A stretch of 64,000 nucleotides of DNA, from NCBI RefSeq assembly GCF_024978135.1, contig NZ_JANTEZ010000008.1, positions 1 through 64,000 of the forward strand. Direction: 5' to 3'. Under the pieces are notes generated by a model. That model was not told where the DNA came from. It did no database searches and was given only the letters and a program-made list of their open reading frames with translations. This stretch comes from Herbiconiux gentiana (GTDB lineage Bacteria; Actinomycetota; Actinomycetes; Actinomycetales; Microbacteriaceae). The position numbers and the translations under genes are program-made. Of the stretch, positions 24,600-33,461 are shown in pieces. Every line of letters begins with the position of its first letter. Within the stretch, counting starts at the first letter, position 1.

Positions 24600-25864
24600 C
24601 GCCGCACCGTCTCGAGCACCTCGGTGCTGGATTCGAACCGCGACCCCCCGGTCGGAACCGATCGCGGTGCCGGTACCGATCCCGGTATCGCAGCTCGGGC
24701 CGAGCGCCGCGCACGGCGGCGACGGGCCCCTCGCACCACTCCGGTGACGAGGCTCGCCACGAGCAGGGAGACGGTGATCAGGAGCGCGACCGCGACGGCG
24801 ACCCACAGCCAGGGCGGCACCGCAGCGCCCGCGCTGGCCGGAGGCACGAGCGACGACGAGCCGCCGCCACCGGCCGCCGCCTGCACCGTCACCTCCGTCT
24901 GCGCGACCGCACCGGAGGCCGCGCCCGTGAGGATGAGCACATGGGTTCCGGCCCGGAGATCGGCCGGGACGTCGATCACCGCGGCGACCTCTCCGGCGGC
25001 GCCGGCGACCAGCGGACCGACGGCGGCGACCCCGTCGCCGAGCGTCGCCACGACCTGCTCACCCGGCGTGAACCCGCGGCCGGCGAAGCTGAGGGCGTTG
25101 CCCGCGACGGCCGTCGAGGTCGTGTAGCCGACGCGCGCCGCCGACGCTCCCGACGCGGCGGCGGAGGTGGGCGCATCCGCCGAACCGCCGGTCGAGCCCG
25201 CGCCGGCTCCCGAAGCGGCACCGGAACCGCCGGCACCGGAGCCGGCTCCCGAGCCGGCACCCGAACCGCCCGCACCGGCGCCCACGGCGAACGAGATCGG
25301 CGTGAACGTCTCGTTGCTCGCGTTCTTCACCCCGTGCGCCCCGATCGTGATGATGCCGCACTGCACCTCGCGGCAGTCCACCTCGCCGACCTCGCCGTCG
25401 CGATCGAGGCTCTCGAAGCGGGCCCCGGGCACGACGAGGTCGACGCTCCACCCTCCCGCGGCGTCCATCACGGCGTTGGCGGCGTCGGCCGTGTCACTGC
25501 CGGGGAACGCGACGAAGCGTTGGAAGCCGGCGTTGTCCTTCGCCTCGCTGTCGGGCACGTAGCGGTAGTCGACGCCCACCTGGCCCCCTTGACTGGGGCG
25601 CCACGAGGCCGGATCGATCCAGCCGAAGAGCACGTACACGCCACCGAAGCCGCCCGTGACCGCCTGGAAGCCGCTGCCCGTCACGGTGACGGGTGTCGCG
25701 TAGTCGGGATCGGCGTTCGCGACGCCGTCGGCGTTCGCGACGCTGACCGACCCGGCCGCGTGGGCGGGCGGAGCGGTCGGTGGGGCGGTCGCCGGCACGA
25801 GCGCCACGACGGCCGCGAGGGCGGTGAGGGCCACGAGAAATGCGAGCCTGCTGCGGTCAGGCAT
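24596..25864 (-). CDS. Cell-surface protein of the haem uptake locus
   Basis: A 422-residue protein: signal peptide (about 1-37, ending AHA), an N-terminal beta domain (VTVTGSGFQAVTGGFGGVYVLFGWIDPASW), two nearby cysteines (DCREVQC), a Gly/Ser/Ala linker rich in GAGSGAG units, a second IPT/TIG-like segment (AGRGFTPGEQVVATL), and a membrane anchor near 345-375 with a basic tail. It is translated in an operon between hmuV (8-bp overlap) and the anchored HtaA-like gene (4-bp overlap). ATG 25864 has GGAGG 8 nt upstream. Context suggests a surface partner in haem capture; the biochemical role is unknown. Confidence 0.72.
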   Translation of the reverse strand: MPDRSRLAFLVALTALAAVVALVPATAPPTAPPAHAAGSVSVANADGVANADPDYATPVTVTGSGFQAVTGGFGGVYVLFGWIDPASWRPSQGGQVGVDYRYVPDSEAKDNAGFQRFVAFPGSDTADAANAVMDAAGGWSVDLVVPGARFESLDRDGEVGEVDCREVQCGIITIGAHGVKNASNETFTPISFAVGAGAGGSGAGSGAGSGAGGSGAASGAGAGSTGGSADAPTSAAASGASAARVGYTTSTAVAGNALSFAGRGFTPGEQVVATLGDGVAAVGPLVAGAAGEVAAVIDVPADLRAGTHVLILTGAASGAVAQTEVTVQAAAGGGGSSSLVPPASAGAAVPPWLWVAVAVALLITVSLLVASLVTGVVRGARRRRARRSARAAIPGSVPAPRSVPTGGSRFESSTEVLETVRR

Positions 25865-26666
25865 GGGATGGACCTCCGAGGGGAACGGTCGTCCGTGCCG
25901 GCCGCACGAGCAGCTCGCCCGATTCGGCGACCCGGTGCACGAGGATCGGGTGACGGTACACGGCGCTCAGCAGCGCCGCGTCGAGAGCGTCGGCGGGTGG
26001 CCCGTCGGCGCGCACCCGACCGGCTTCGAGCACCACGACCCGGGTGGAGTACGCGGCGGCGAGGTCGAGATCGTGCACCACGACGACGGCCGACCCGCCC
26101 TCCTCGGTGTGTCGACGCAGGTGTCCGAGCAGCCGCTCCTGGTGGCGGATGTCGAGGCTCGCCGTCGGCTCGTCCAGCAGCACGAGCCCCGCACCCTGCG
26201 CCCGCACCCGGGCCCAGGCCGCCCGCGCCTGCTCTCCGCCCGAGAGCTCGGGCAGACGACGGTGCTCGAGCGCCGCGAGCTCCGCGTCGTCGACGGCGGA
26301 GTCGATGCGCGCCTCCTCCTCGGCCGGCGGGAGCGCGGTCCACGGGGCGAGTCCCATCGCCACGACCTCCCGCACGGTGAAGGGGAACGACACCTCGTTC
26401 GACTGCGTCAGCACCGAGCGGATGCGCGCCAGATCTGCCGCGCGCCAGGACGCCACGGCGCGACCGTCGAGCGTCACCGAGCCCGACGTCGGCGCGACGT
26501 CACCCGCCAGCACGTGCAGCAGTGTCGACTTGCCCGCTCCGTTCGGCCCGACGAGCGCGACGAGCTCCCCCGCATCGACGGCCAGCTCGACCCCGCTGAG
26601 CACGGCGCGGCCCTCCAGCACGACCCCCACCCCGTCGGCGACGACCCGGGTTCCCGCCCCACGCAT
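25857..26666 (-). CDS. hmuV: HmuV: haem ABC transporter ATPase
   Basis: A 269-residue ABC ATPase: Walker A GPNGAGKST (about 40-48), Q-loop LTQSNEVSFPFTV, signature LSGGEQAR, Walker B LVLLDEPTASLD, and the H-loop His in VVVHDLDLAAAY. The sequence around the signature fits haem/siderophore FecCD-type importers. It powers import through HmuU. The ATG overlaps the hmuU stop (ATGA) and the 3' end overlaps the next gene by 8 bp, indicating tight coupling. Confidence 0.92.
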   Translation of the reverse strand: MRGAGTRVVADGVGVVLEGRAVLSGVELAVDAGELVALVGPNGAGKSTLLHVLAGDVAPTSGSVTLDGRAVASWRAADLARIRSVLTQSNEVSFPFTVREVVAMGLAPWTALPPAEEEARIDSAVDDAELAALEHRRLPELSGGEQARAAWARVRAQGAGLVLLDEPTASLDIRHQERLLGHLRRHTEEGGSAVVVVHDLDLAAAYSTRVVVLEAGRVRADGPPADALDAALLSAVYRHPILVHRVAESGELLVRPARTTVPLGGPSHA

Positions 26667-27796
26667 CACGCCCACCCGCCCGACCGCCGCCGCGTGCGCC
26701 GGATCAGCCAGAAGAAGAACGGCCCACCCACCAGGGCGGTCAGCATCCCGAGCGGCAGATCGGCATAGGGCACCGCCGTGCGCGCCACCAGGTCGGCGGC
26801 GAGCAGCAGCAGTGCCCCGCCCAGTGCGCTCGCCACGATCAGCCGCCCATGGCCCGGGCCGAGCAGCATGCGCATGAGGTGGGGCACCACGAGACCGACG
26901 AAGGCGACGATCCCGCAGAGCGCCACGGCCGCGGCCGTCAGGATCGCGATCACGACGATGGCGATCACCCTTGTCGCCTCCACCGGCACCCCGAGATGCC
27001 GCGCCTGCCGCTCCCCCAGGGCCATCAGGTCTAGTCGCCGCGCGAGCAGCAGCGCGAAGACCGTGCCGGCCAGGCAGATCGGCAGCACGATCGCGACGTC
27101 CTGCCACCGGCTGCCGTTCAGCGAGCCGAGCTGCCAGAACACGATCTGCTCGCGCTGCTGCGTCGTGGCGGCGAACATCAGGAAGGCGATGCCCGCCCCC
27201 GCGACGGCGGTCACGGCGATCCCGGTGAGCAGCAGCGTCACCACCTCGGTGCGCCCTCGCGAGCGCGCGGTGAGGTAGACGAGCAGCGTCGTTCCGAGGC
27301 CCCCGGCGAACGCGAAGACCGGCGCCGTCAGGATGCCGAGGAAGGTGACCCCGAGGACGATCGCCGTGCCGGCCCCGAGCGCCGCCCCGGCCGAGACCCC
27401 CACGACCCCCGGCTCGGCCAGCGGATTGCGGAACACCCCCTGCATCACCACCCCGCCCACGGCCAGCGACGCCCCGACGACCGCCGCCATCGCGATCCGC
27501 GGGAAGCGGATGGCCCACAGCGTGGCGTCGGCGTTCGGATGCGCGGGCACCGCCGGCACGGGCAGCACCGCCGGGGCGCCGACCCCGGCCAGCAGCTCGT
27601 TGCCGTGCAGCGCGAGCGATCCCACGATCTCCGGCAGCGGGATCGGCAGCTGCCCGACACCGGCCGAGACCACCGCCAGCAGCACGATGCCGATCCCGAG
27701 CAGCAGCACCGTGAACCGGTACCGACCCGCCCCGGAGGGCACCGGGGCGACCCGGCGCGGAGCCGGCACCGCCACCGGAGCGACCGTGGCGGTCAC
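26666..27796 (-). CDS. hmuU: HmuU: FecCD-type haem permease
   Basis: A 376-residue membrane protein with about ten hydrophobic helices. FecCD signatures are LWAIRFPRIAMAAVVGASLAVGG, QGVFRNPLAEPGVVGVSAGAA, and the ATPase-contact segment CGIVAFVGLVVPHLMRMLLGPGH. It forms the channel through which haem passes from HmuT. GTG 27796 overlaps the hmuT stop (GTGA). Confidence 0.93.
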   Translation of the reverse strand: MTATVAPVAVPAPRRVAPVPSGAGRYRFTVLLLGIGIVLLAVVSAGVGQLPIPLPEIVGSLALHGNELLAGVGAPAVLPVPAVPAHPNADATLWAIRFPRIAMAAVVGASLAVGGVVMQGVFRNPLAEPGVVGVSAGAALGAGTAIVLGVTFLGILTAPVFAFAGGLGTTLLVYLTARSRGRTEVVTLLLTGIAVTAVAGAGIAFLMFAATTQQREQIVFWQLGSLNGSRWQDVAIVLPICLAGTVFALLLARRLDLMALGERQARHLGVPVEATRVIAIVVIAILTAAAVALCGIVAFVGLVVPHLMRMLLGPGHGRLIVASALGGALLLLAADLVARTAVPYADLPLGMLTALVGGPFFFWLIRRTRRRSGGWA

Positions 27797-28887
27797 CGGG
27801 CGGCATCCGGGGCGTAGAGCCCCACGGCCAGCGCCTCGAGCACCCGGGCGCTGTCGGGCCCGAAGCTGAGGATCTGCGAATCGGGCATGTCGACCACCCG
27901 GCGGTGCTGCCCGGCGGGCGTCTGCTGCAGCGCGGGTACGGCCTCGAGCAGACCGTCGACGCCGTCGACCGACTCGAGGCCGCCGGTCATCATCAGCACG
28001 AGGTCGGGCGCGGCGGCGACCAGCCCCTCGTCGGTCAGGGGGCGCATGCCGCTCCAGCCGATCTCGGCGGAGACGTCGATGCCCCCCAGCGCGGTGACGA
28101 GGTCGTCGGCACCCGAGCCCTGGCCGAACAGATAGTAGACGCCGGCCTGCCCGCGCACGTAGAGGAACACGATGCGCAGCCGCTCGGCAGGATCGGCGGG
28201 GGCGACGGCGGAGATCGCCGCGACCGCCCGGTCGATCTCGGCCCCGGTCCGCGCCGCCAGCAGGTCGCCGCGCGCCGGCACCCCGAGCCCGGTCGCCACC
28301 TGCCCGATCAGCTCCCCGGTGCCGGCGAGGGATCGGTGCGAGTCGACCACGACGACCGGAACCCCCGTGTCGCGCAGCTGCAGAACGGTGTCCCAGGGGC
28401 CGAGGCTCGTGTCGGTGACGATCACCGTCGGTGCCAGCGCCAGGATGGCCTCCGCGTTGAGGTCGTGGCCGTTCCGGGTGACGAGCGGCCGATCGGCGAT
28501 CTCCGCGAAGCCGCTCGAGACGTCCCGGCCCACCACGTTCCCGCCGAAGCCCAGCTCGAAGACGATCCGCGAGAGCGAGCCGTACACGTCCAGGGCCAGG
28601 ATGCGCGAGGTGTCGGTCACGGTCACGGTCGTGCCCTGCGCATCCGTCACCGTCGTCGGGAGCACCTGAGGGGGCTCGACGATCGCCTCGACCGCGCTCG
28701 ATCGGGCCTCGACACTCGACGGCCCCTCCCAGGCCTTCGGATTCGCGACCGGCGTCACCTCGGCGAGAGCGGGGGTGGCCGGGCCGACGGCGGCCGATCC
28801 ACCGGCGTCGGACGAGCATCCGCAGAGCAGGACGAGACTCACGAGGGCGCCGGTGACGGCGAGGAGGGGGCGGGGCAGGGAGGTCAC
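27793..28887 (-). CDS. hmuT: HmuT: haem-binding lipoprotein
   Basis: A 364-residue substrate-binding protein with a lipobox (LVLLCGC) and the class III two-lobe pattern: TTVTVTDTSRILALDVYGSLSRIVFELG, then LAPTVIVTDTSLGPWDTVLQL, and a long helix. It would take haem from surface HtaA-like proteins and deliver it to HmuUV. GTG 28887 is chosen because TAGAGT (28895-28900) lies 7 nt upstream; the in-frame GTG at 28896 overlaps that hexamer. Two iron boxes lie just upstream, so it should be repressed by a DtxR/IdeR regulator when iron is plentiful. Confidence 0.9.
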   Translation of the reverse strand: MTSLPRPLLAVTGALVSLVLLCGCSSDAGGSAAVGPATPALAEVTPVANPKAWEGPSSVEARSSAVEAIVEPPQVLPTTVTDAQGTTVTVTDTSRILALDVYGSLSRIVFELGFGGNVVGRDVSSGFAEIADRPLVTRNGHDLNAEAILALAPTVIVTDTSLGPWDTVLQLRDTGVPVVVVDSHRSLAGTGELIGQVATGLGVPARGDLLAARTGAEIDRAVAAISAVAPADPAERLRIVFLYVRGQAGVYYLFGQGSGADDLVTALGGIDVSAEIGWSGMRPLTDEGLVAAAPDLVLMMTGGLESVDGVDGLLEAVPALQQTPAGQHRRVVDMPDSQILSFGPDSARVLEALAVGLYAPDAAR

Positions 28888-28894
28888 GGAATCC

Positions 28895-28900
28895 ACTCTA
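28895..28900 (-). promoter_or_regulatory. -10 hexamer TAGAGT of hmuT
   Basis: On the minus strand TAGAGT ends 7 nt before GTG 28887. It sits next to iron box A, so repressor binding would block the promoter. Confidence 0.55.
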
Positions 28901-28907
28901 GCTTTGG

Positions 28908-28921
28908 TTAGGCTTAACTTA
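28908..28921. promoter_or_regulatory. Iron box A (DtxR/IdeR-type)
   Basis: TTAGGCTTAACTTA matches the TTAG-N6-CTWA core of the DtxR/IdeR operator with one mismatch. It lies in the divergent spacer between hmuT and the plus-strand HtaA-like gene. Confidence 0.7.
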
Positions 28922-28927
28922 CTATGG

Positions 28928-28941
28928 TTAGGCTGTCCTAA
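28928..28941. promoter_or_regulatory. Iron box B (DtxR/IdeR-type)
   Basis: TTAGGCTGTCCTAA is a perfect TTAG-N6-CTAA core, extended as GTTAGG-CTGT-CCTAAC. It is the better of the two boxes and lies closer to the plus-strand HtaA-like gene. Confidence 0.8.
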
Positions 28942-28978
28942 CTTAGGGCGCTCGTCAACCGTTCAGAAAGGCAGCACT

Positions 28979-30442
28979 GTGGCTTCACGCAGCACTGTGG
29001 ATTCGACCATCCGAAGGCAGGGGCGCAGCGCGCTCCGCCGCCCCCTCGCCGTCACCGCGGCGGCCGCGCTCGCCGCCGGTCTCGCCCTCACGGCGACCAC
29101 CGCGGCGAGCGCCGCGCCCTCCGCGGGCACCATCACCGACGCCTCGTTCACCTGGGGCCTCAGCAACGAGGCGGGGGGCGGAGCCTACTTCGGCGGCTGC
29201 AACTTCCTCAGCGCCGGCACCGCCGGCGACACCGGCAGTTCACGCCTGTGGACCGAGGCCGACGGCTTCTACTCCGCCGAGAGCGGCGACGTCAGCATCG
29301 TCAAGCCGGATGCGTCGGGCGCTCTCGTGCCCGCGAGCTGGGCCACGAAGTGCCAGACCCCGGCCGGCACCGCCGTGTCGCCCGGATCGACCGCCTCCCT
29401 CACCAAGAACGCCGTCGTCTTCGGCGGCGGCTCGGGCACCGCGGCCGCCGACGGCTCGATCGAGATCTCGTGGACCGGGTCGTTCACCGTCGCCTTCTAC
29501 GGCGGCCTGACCTACTGGACGGCCACAGACCCCGTCCTGACCCTCGATCCGTCCGGTGACGGCGTGCTGACCGCGACCGCCAGCGGCTACGGAACGAGCA
29601 TGGAGGACCAGAGCCAGTGGGTGCCGGTCGCCGCCCGGCAGATCGTGCTGGCCGACATCGCGGGGGCGTCCGCCGACGACGAGGGCTTCAGCGTCACCCC
29701 GGCCTACCTCGGGGTTCCGGTGACCACCTCCGGCACCCCGCAGGCCACGAGCGGGGCGAGCTGGGGATCGTTCCCGCAGAGCTTCGTCGACTTCCAGACC
29801 GCCACCGGCCAGGCGAGCTACTGGTACAGCTCGGGCGGCTCGCGCGACGCGGCCAAGCCGGCGAGCCCGCTCGCGGTGAGCTACTCGCTGGAGGGCGCGG
29901 TCGTCATTCCCCCGGAGGAGCCGGCGGCCGACTCCCGCGACATCGAGGTGACGGTTCCCACGGTCGTCACCCCCGAGCCCGAGGACGGCTCGTTCGGTTG
30001 GAGCTTCGCCGGCGGCGACGCCATCGCCCTGGGCACCGCGACCCAGGCGGGCAGCACCTTCGTGGCCGAGGGTCCGATGACCCCGATCACGGTCACCGAC
30101 ACCCGCACGGGTGGCACCTCCGCCTACCAGTGGAGCATCTCGGGTCAGGTGGCGGCCTTCACGGCGGGCATCGGCGGTGCCGGCGGTAGCGGCGGTAGCG
30201 GTTTCGGAGCGGACGCGCTCGGCTGGACGCCGACCGTGACCGACTCGGGCACGGGTGTCGCGGCGGGAGCCGCCGTGGCGCCCCAGCTCCAGGGCGGCCC
30301 CGGGCTCGGCAGTTCGGGCATCCTCGCGGCGAGCTCGACCGCGGCGAGCGCCACCATCGGGGCCGAGCTCCGTCTGGTGATCCCGAGCTCGACGCCCGCG
30401 GGCGACTACACCTCCACGCTCACCATCACCGCGCTGAGCTGA
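28979..30442 (+). CDS. Secreted HtaA-like haem-locus protein
   Basis: A 487-residue exported protein. The signal peptide (about 1-46) is followed by an HtaA-like domain (FTWGLSNEAGGGAYFGGCNFLSAG, FTVAFYGGLTYWTATDPVLTL, GYGTSMEDQSQW), a segment ending YWYSSGGSRDAAKPASPLAVSY, and a beta domain after about residue 310 ending in SSTPAGDYTSTLTITALS. It lacks a clear membrane anchor, unlike the paralogue at 23280. The same cysteine pair is present (GGCNF, TKCQT). GTG 28979 follows an AAAGG ribosome site; a near-duplicate GCAGCACTGTGG gives a second in-frame GTG five codons later. Iron boxes upstream predict iron repression. Confidence 0.82.
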   Translation: MASRSTVDSTIRRQGRSALRRPLAVTAAAALAAGLALTATTAASAAPSAGTITDASFTWGLSNEAGGGAYFGGCNFLSAGTAGDTGSSRLWTEADGFYSAESGDVSIVKPDASGALVPASWATKCQTPAGTAVSPGSTASLTKNAVVFGGGSGTAAADGSIEISWTGSFTVAFYGGLTYWTATDPVLTLDPSGDGVLTATASGYGTSMEDQSQWVPVAARQIVLADIAGASADDEGFSVTPAYLGVPVTTSGTPQATSGASWGSFPQSFVDFQTATGQASYWYSSGGSRDAAKPASPLAVSYSLEGAVVIPPEEPAADSRDIEVTVPTVVTPEPEDGSFGWSFAGGDAIALGTATQAGSTFVAEGPMTPITVTDTRTGGTSAYQWSISGQVAAFTAGIGGAGGSGGSGFGADALGWTPTVTDSGTGVAAGAAVAPQLQGGPGLGSSGILAASSTAASATIGAELRLVIPSSTPAGDYTSTLTITALS

Positions 30443-30458
30443 CCGCTCGGCTCGACCC

Positions 30459-30491
30459 GGCAGGGGGCGGATGCACGTCCCGCCCCCTGCC
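30459..30491 (+). terminator. Strong terminator-like hairpin after the HtaA-like gene
   Basis: A perfect 12-bp stem (30459-30470 with 30480-30491) around a 9-nt loop, followed by a long T/C-rich tract to about 30540. Confidence 0.7.
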
Positions 30492-30554
30492 TCACCCCAC
30501 CCCGTTCCTCCCTCTCCCCTCTCCCCTCTCTCCTCCCCCGAGCTCAGGATCTCC

Positions 30555-31580
30555 ATGCGCACCCTCTCGCCCCGCCTGGCCATTGCGACTCTCGCCCTCG
30601 CGCTCATCGCGGCACCCGTCGGCGGCCTCCCCGATGCCGCCACGGCCGCGCCGTCCGTTCCCTTCGCCTCCGCCGACACCGGCCCCAGCTGGAGCGTCGC
30701 GCCCGCCGACCGGGCACTGCCCGACGGCACCACCGAGACCGGACGGGCGAACTTCGACTACGCCGTCGAACCGGGGGCCGTCATCGACGACGCCTTCGAG
30801 ATCCGGAACGACGGGGCGGCCCCTCTCGAACTGCAGGTCTACGCCGCCGACGCCTTCACCACCCGGGAGGGCAGCATCGACCTGCTCCCCGCCGGCACAC
30901 CCTCGACCGACGCGGGCGCCTGGATCTCCGTCGCCGTCCCCCAGGTCACCCTGCAGCCCGGTGAGACCACGGCGGTGCCGTTCCGCATCACGGTGCCCGC
31001 GGATGCGCGTCCCGGCGATCATCCCGCCGGTCTGATCTCCTCCACGCCGACCGCCTCCGACTCGGCGACCGTGCAGGTCGACCGGCGGCTGGGCAGCCGG
31101 GTCTACCTCCGTGTCGAGGGCGACCTCACCCCCTCCGCGGCGGTCAGCGGGATGCGCGTGGACTACTCAGGCAGCTGGAACCCGCTGGCCGTGGGCGCGC
31201 TCGACATCGTCTACACGCTCGAGAACACCGGGGACACGCGGGTGACCGCCGTCTCCTCCGTGACCGCGGGCGGACCGTTCGGTCTGGCCGGCACCTCCGC
31301 GAGCGAGCAGCTGGCCGAGGTGTTGCCCGGATCGGCCATCGAGGTGCGGCAGCGTCTCGACGGCGTCGCCGCGCTCGTCTGGCTCAGCGGTGCCGTGCAG
31401 GTGCTGCCGGAAGGGGTGGGTCTCGGCGGTGCGGCCCTCGAACCCGTCGACGCGACGTTCTCGTTCGCCGCGGTGCCGTTCGTTCCCCTGATCGTGCTGA
31501 TCGCCTCCGCCCCGGTGGTGCTGGCGATCGTCCTGCTCGTGCGCACACGGCACCGGCGGCCGGCTCCGGTGTCCGACTAG
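30555..31580 (+). CDS. DUF916-like exported membrane protein
   Basis: A 341-residue protein with a signal peptide (about 1-32), a beta-rich domain containing FDYAVEPGAVIDDAFEIRNDGAAPLELQVYA and VTLQPGETTAVPFRITVPADARPGDHPAGL (the pattern of DUF916/WxL-associated domains), and a C-terminal membrane segment (VPFVPLIVLIASAPVVLAIVLLV) with a basic tail. Domains of this family are thought to bind peptidoglycan or surface proteins. It may anchor the secreted HtaA-like protein encoded just upstream; that is inference from position. The ATG follows AGGAT at normal spacing. Confidence 0.75.
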   Translation: MRTLSPRLAIATLALALIAAPVGGLPDAATAAPSVPFASADTGPSWSVAPADRALPDGTTETGRANFDYAVEPGAVIDDAFEIRNDGAAPLELQVYAADAFTTREGSIDLLPAGTPSTDAGAWISVAVPQVTLQPGETTAVPFRITVPADARPGDHPAGLISSTPTASDSATVQVDRRLGSRVYLRVEGDLTPSAAVSGMRVDYSGSWNPLAVGALDIVYTLENTGDTRVTAVSSVTAGGPFGLAGTSASEQLAEVLPGSAIEVRQRLDGVAALVWLSGAVQVLPEGVGLGGAALEPVDATFSFAAVPFVPLIVLIASAPVVLAIVLLVRTRHRRPAPVSD

Positions 31581-31670
31581 ACGACGCTCGTTTGGCCGGA
31601 GCCGGTAGACCTCTGTGCCGCGGCCGCTCGCGGCGGTACTCTGGGCCGACCCGCAACGGAAGGACCCGGC

Positions 31671-32147
31671 ATGAGCGCGAGCGACGAGATCGACCAGCTG
31701 ATCGCGAAGCATCCCGACTGGCGCGGGGCGAAGCTCGCCGAGATGCGCCGGATCATCCTCGAGGTCGACCCCGGCATCGTCGAGGAGTGGAAGTGGATGG
31801 GCTCGCCCGTCTGGGAGCTCGACGGCATCCTGATCGTCGGCGACATCTTCAAGTCGAAGGTCAAGCTCGGCTTCATGTACGGCGCCTCGCTCGACGATCC
31901 GGCGGGACTGTTCAACGGCGAGCTCGGGGGCAACCAGCGGCGCAGCGTCGAGTTCGCGGAGGGGCACTCGGTCGACGAGGAGGCGTTCAAGGAGCTCGTG
32001 CGCCGGGCGATCGAGCGCAACCGCGCCAAGCCGGCCAAGGCCGTGAAGACCGCGAAGAAGCCCCGCGCCGCATCGACCGCCGCATCGGCATCCGCATCGA
32101 CCGCCGCACCGGCTGCAGCACCGTCCGCACCGTCCGCGGGCGCATGA
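31671..32147 (+). CDS. DUF1801 domain protein
   Basis: A 158-residue soluble protein. Residues 1-120 carry the DUF1801/YdhG-like pattern (IDQLIAKHPDWRGAKLAEMRRIILEVDPGIVEEWKWMGSPVWELDG, FKSKVKLGFMYGASLDDP). A Lys/Ala-rich tail (AKKPRAAS, then Ala/Pro/Ser repeats) follows. Family function is not established. It has a good ribosome site (GGAAGGA). Its stop overlaps the next gene by 4 bp. Confidence 0.85.
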   Translation: MSASDEIDQLIAKHPDWRGAKLAEMRRIILEVDPGIVEEWKWMGSPVWELDGILIVGDIFKSKVKLGFMYGASLDDPAGLFNGELGGNQRRSVEFAEGHSVDEEAFKELVRRAIERNRAKPAKAVKTAKKPRAASTAASASASTAAPAAAPSAPSAGA

Positions 32148-33343
32148 CCTCCCCCGGGCGCCCCCTCACCCGGCGCGCACTGATCGGCGCGGGCGGCGGC
32201 GCCCTCGCCCTGTCCGCCCTGGCGGCCTGCAGCCCGCGCGGTGGCGAAGGGATGGCCGTGTCGACGGCGGCGGGCGCCCCGACGGCGGAACGCGCATCCG
32301 GTCTCGAGGCCGCCTTCGACGAGGCCTTCACCGCGTCGGGCCTGGCGGGCTGCGCGGTGCGCGTGCGCCTGCCCAACGGAGCGCTGTGGCTGCGCACGGC
32401 CGGCGTCGCCGACCTCGACACCGAGGAGCCCTACCGCTCCGGCGACTTCGTGCGCATCGCCAGCATCACCAAGACGTTCACCGCGACCGCGGTGCTGCGG
32501 ATGGTCGACGAACGCCTGCTCGCCCTCGAGGACACTCTTGACCGGTGGTACCCCCAGGTCCCGAACGCCAAGGAGATCACGCTCGAGCAGATGCTCGGTA
32601 TGCGTTCGGGCATCGCCGACTTCACCGCCGACGCCCGGTTCGACGACCGGTTCGCCGCCGACCCGGCCATGCCGTGGAGCCTGGAGCAGACGCTGCAGGT
32701 CATCCTGCGCAACCCGCCCGAGTTCGCGCCGGGGGCCGAGGTGCAGTACTGCGACTCGAACTACGCACTGCTCGGGGCCATCGCCGCCCGGGTCGACGGC
32801 GCCTCGCTGGCCGAGGTGCTGACCCGTCGCGTGATCGGGCCGGCCGGGCTGCTGAACACCTACTACCCGGCGGATGACGAGATCGGGTCTCCGCATCCGC
32901 AGGGCTACGTGCCCACGGTGACGAGCGCGGGCGCCATCGACCCCGCGGTGCCGCCCACCGTGGTGAACGAGGTGAACCCGGCGGTGCCGGCCGGGGCGGG
33001 GGCGCTCATCTCGACGCTCGACGACGTCTCGGCCTGGGGCGACGTGCTCGCCGACGGCCGGCTGCTCGGGCCGCTCACCCAGGCCCGGCGCCTGCAGACG
33101 CAGCGCTTCGAGGGCCAGAAGCTCGACTTCGGCTACGGGCTCGGCATCACGAACTTCAACGAGTACCTGGGGCACGACGGGGCGATCTTCGGCTTCAGCT
33201 CGGTGGTGCTGACCCGGCCCGAGACCGGCACGCAGATCGCCATGGCGGGCAACACCTCGACCAACTCGACCACGCCGACCCTGTCGATCGCCGTGGCCCT
33301 GATCGACGAGATCGATCCGTCGCAGGGCACGTCGGCGGGGTGA
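32144..33343 (+). CDS. Serine hydrolase of the beta-lactamase/D-Ala-D-Ala peptidase class C type
   Basis: A 399-residue exported protein. The N terminus TRRALIGAGGGALALSALAACS combines a twin-arginine-like pair with a lipobox, so it is probably lipid-anchored outside the cell. Catalytic motifs are SITK (Ser107, Lys110), the Tyr of YCDSN (Tyr202), and GHDG in place of KTG. This class includes cell-wall peptidases, esterases and class C beta-lactamases; which applies is not clear. ATG 32144 overlaps the upstream stop (ATGA). Confidence 0.87.
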   Translation: MTSPGRPLTRRALIGAGGGALALSALAACSPRGGEGMAVSTAAGAPTAERASGLEAAFDEAFTASGLAGCAVRVRLPNGALWLRTAGVADLDTEEPYRSGDFVRIASITKTFTATAVLRMVDERLLALEDTLDRWYPQVPNAKEITLEQMLGMRSGIADFTADARFDDRFAADPAMPWSLEQTLQVILRNPPEFAPGAEVQYCDSNYALLGAIAARVDGASLAEVLTRRVIGPAGLLNTYYPADDEIGSPHPQGYVPTVTSAGAIDPAVPPTVVNEVNPAVPAGAGALISTLDDVSAWGDVLADGRLLGPLTQARRLQTQRFEGQKLDFGYGLGITNFNEYLGHDGAIFGFSSVVLTRPETGTQIAMAGNTSTNSTTPTLSIAVALIDEIDPSQGTSAG

Positions 33344-33377
33344 TCGGCATTTTCAGGCGTTACCTATGAGGCGTCTG

Positions 33378-33383
33378 TAAGCT
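33378..33383 (+). promoter_or_regulatory. Candidate -10 TAAGCT for the M23 peptidase gene
   Basis: TAAGCT would start a leader of about 70 nt carrying two small hairpins (33400-33416 and 33421-33440). The -35 is weak. Confidence 0.35.
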
Positions 33384-33461
33384 GGATGACGACGATCGGT
33401 GCGGCCTCGAGCCGCACATGCGCCGCCCACCTCCGCGGCGTGAGACGAAAGCGAAACCCGA

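Noticed and set aside
33344-33461. A c-di-AMP (ydaO-type) riboswitch before the M23 peptidase
   Set aside because: The leader is short and lacks the conserved ydaO core; only two small hairpins are seen.
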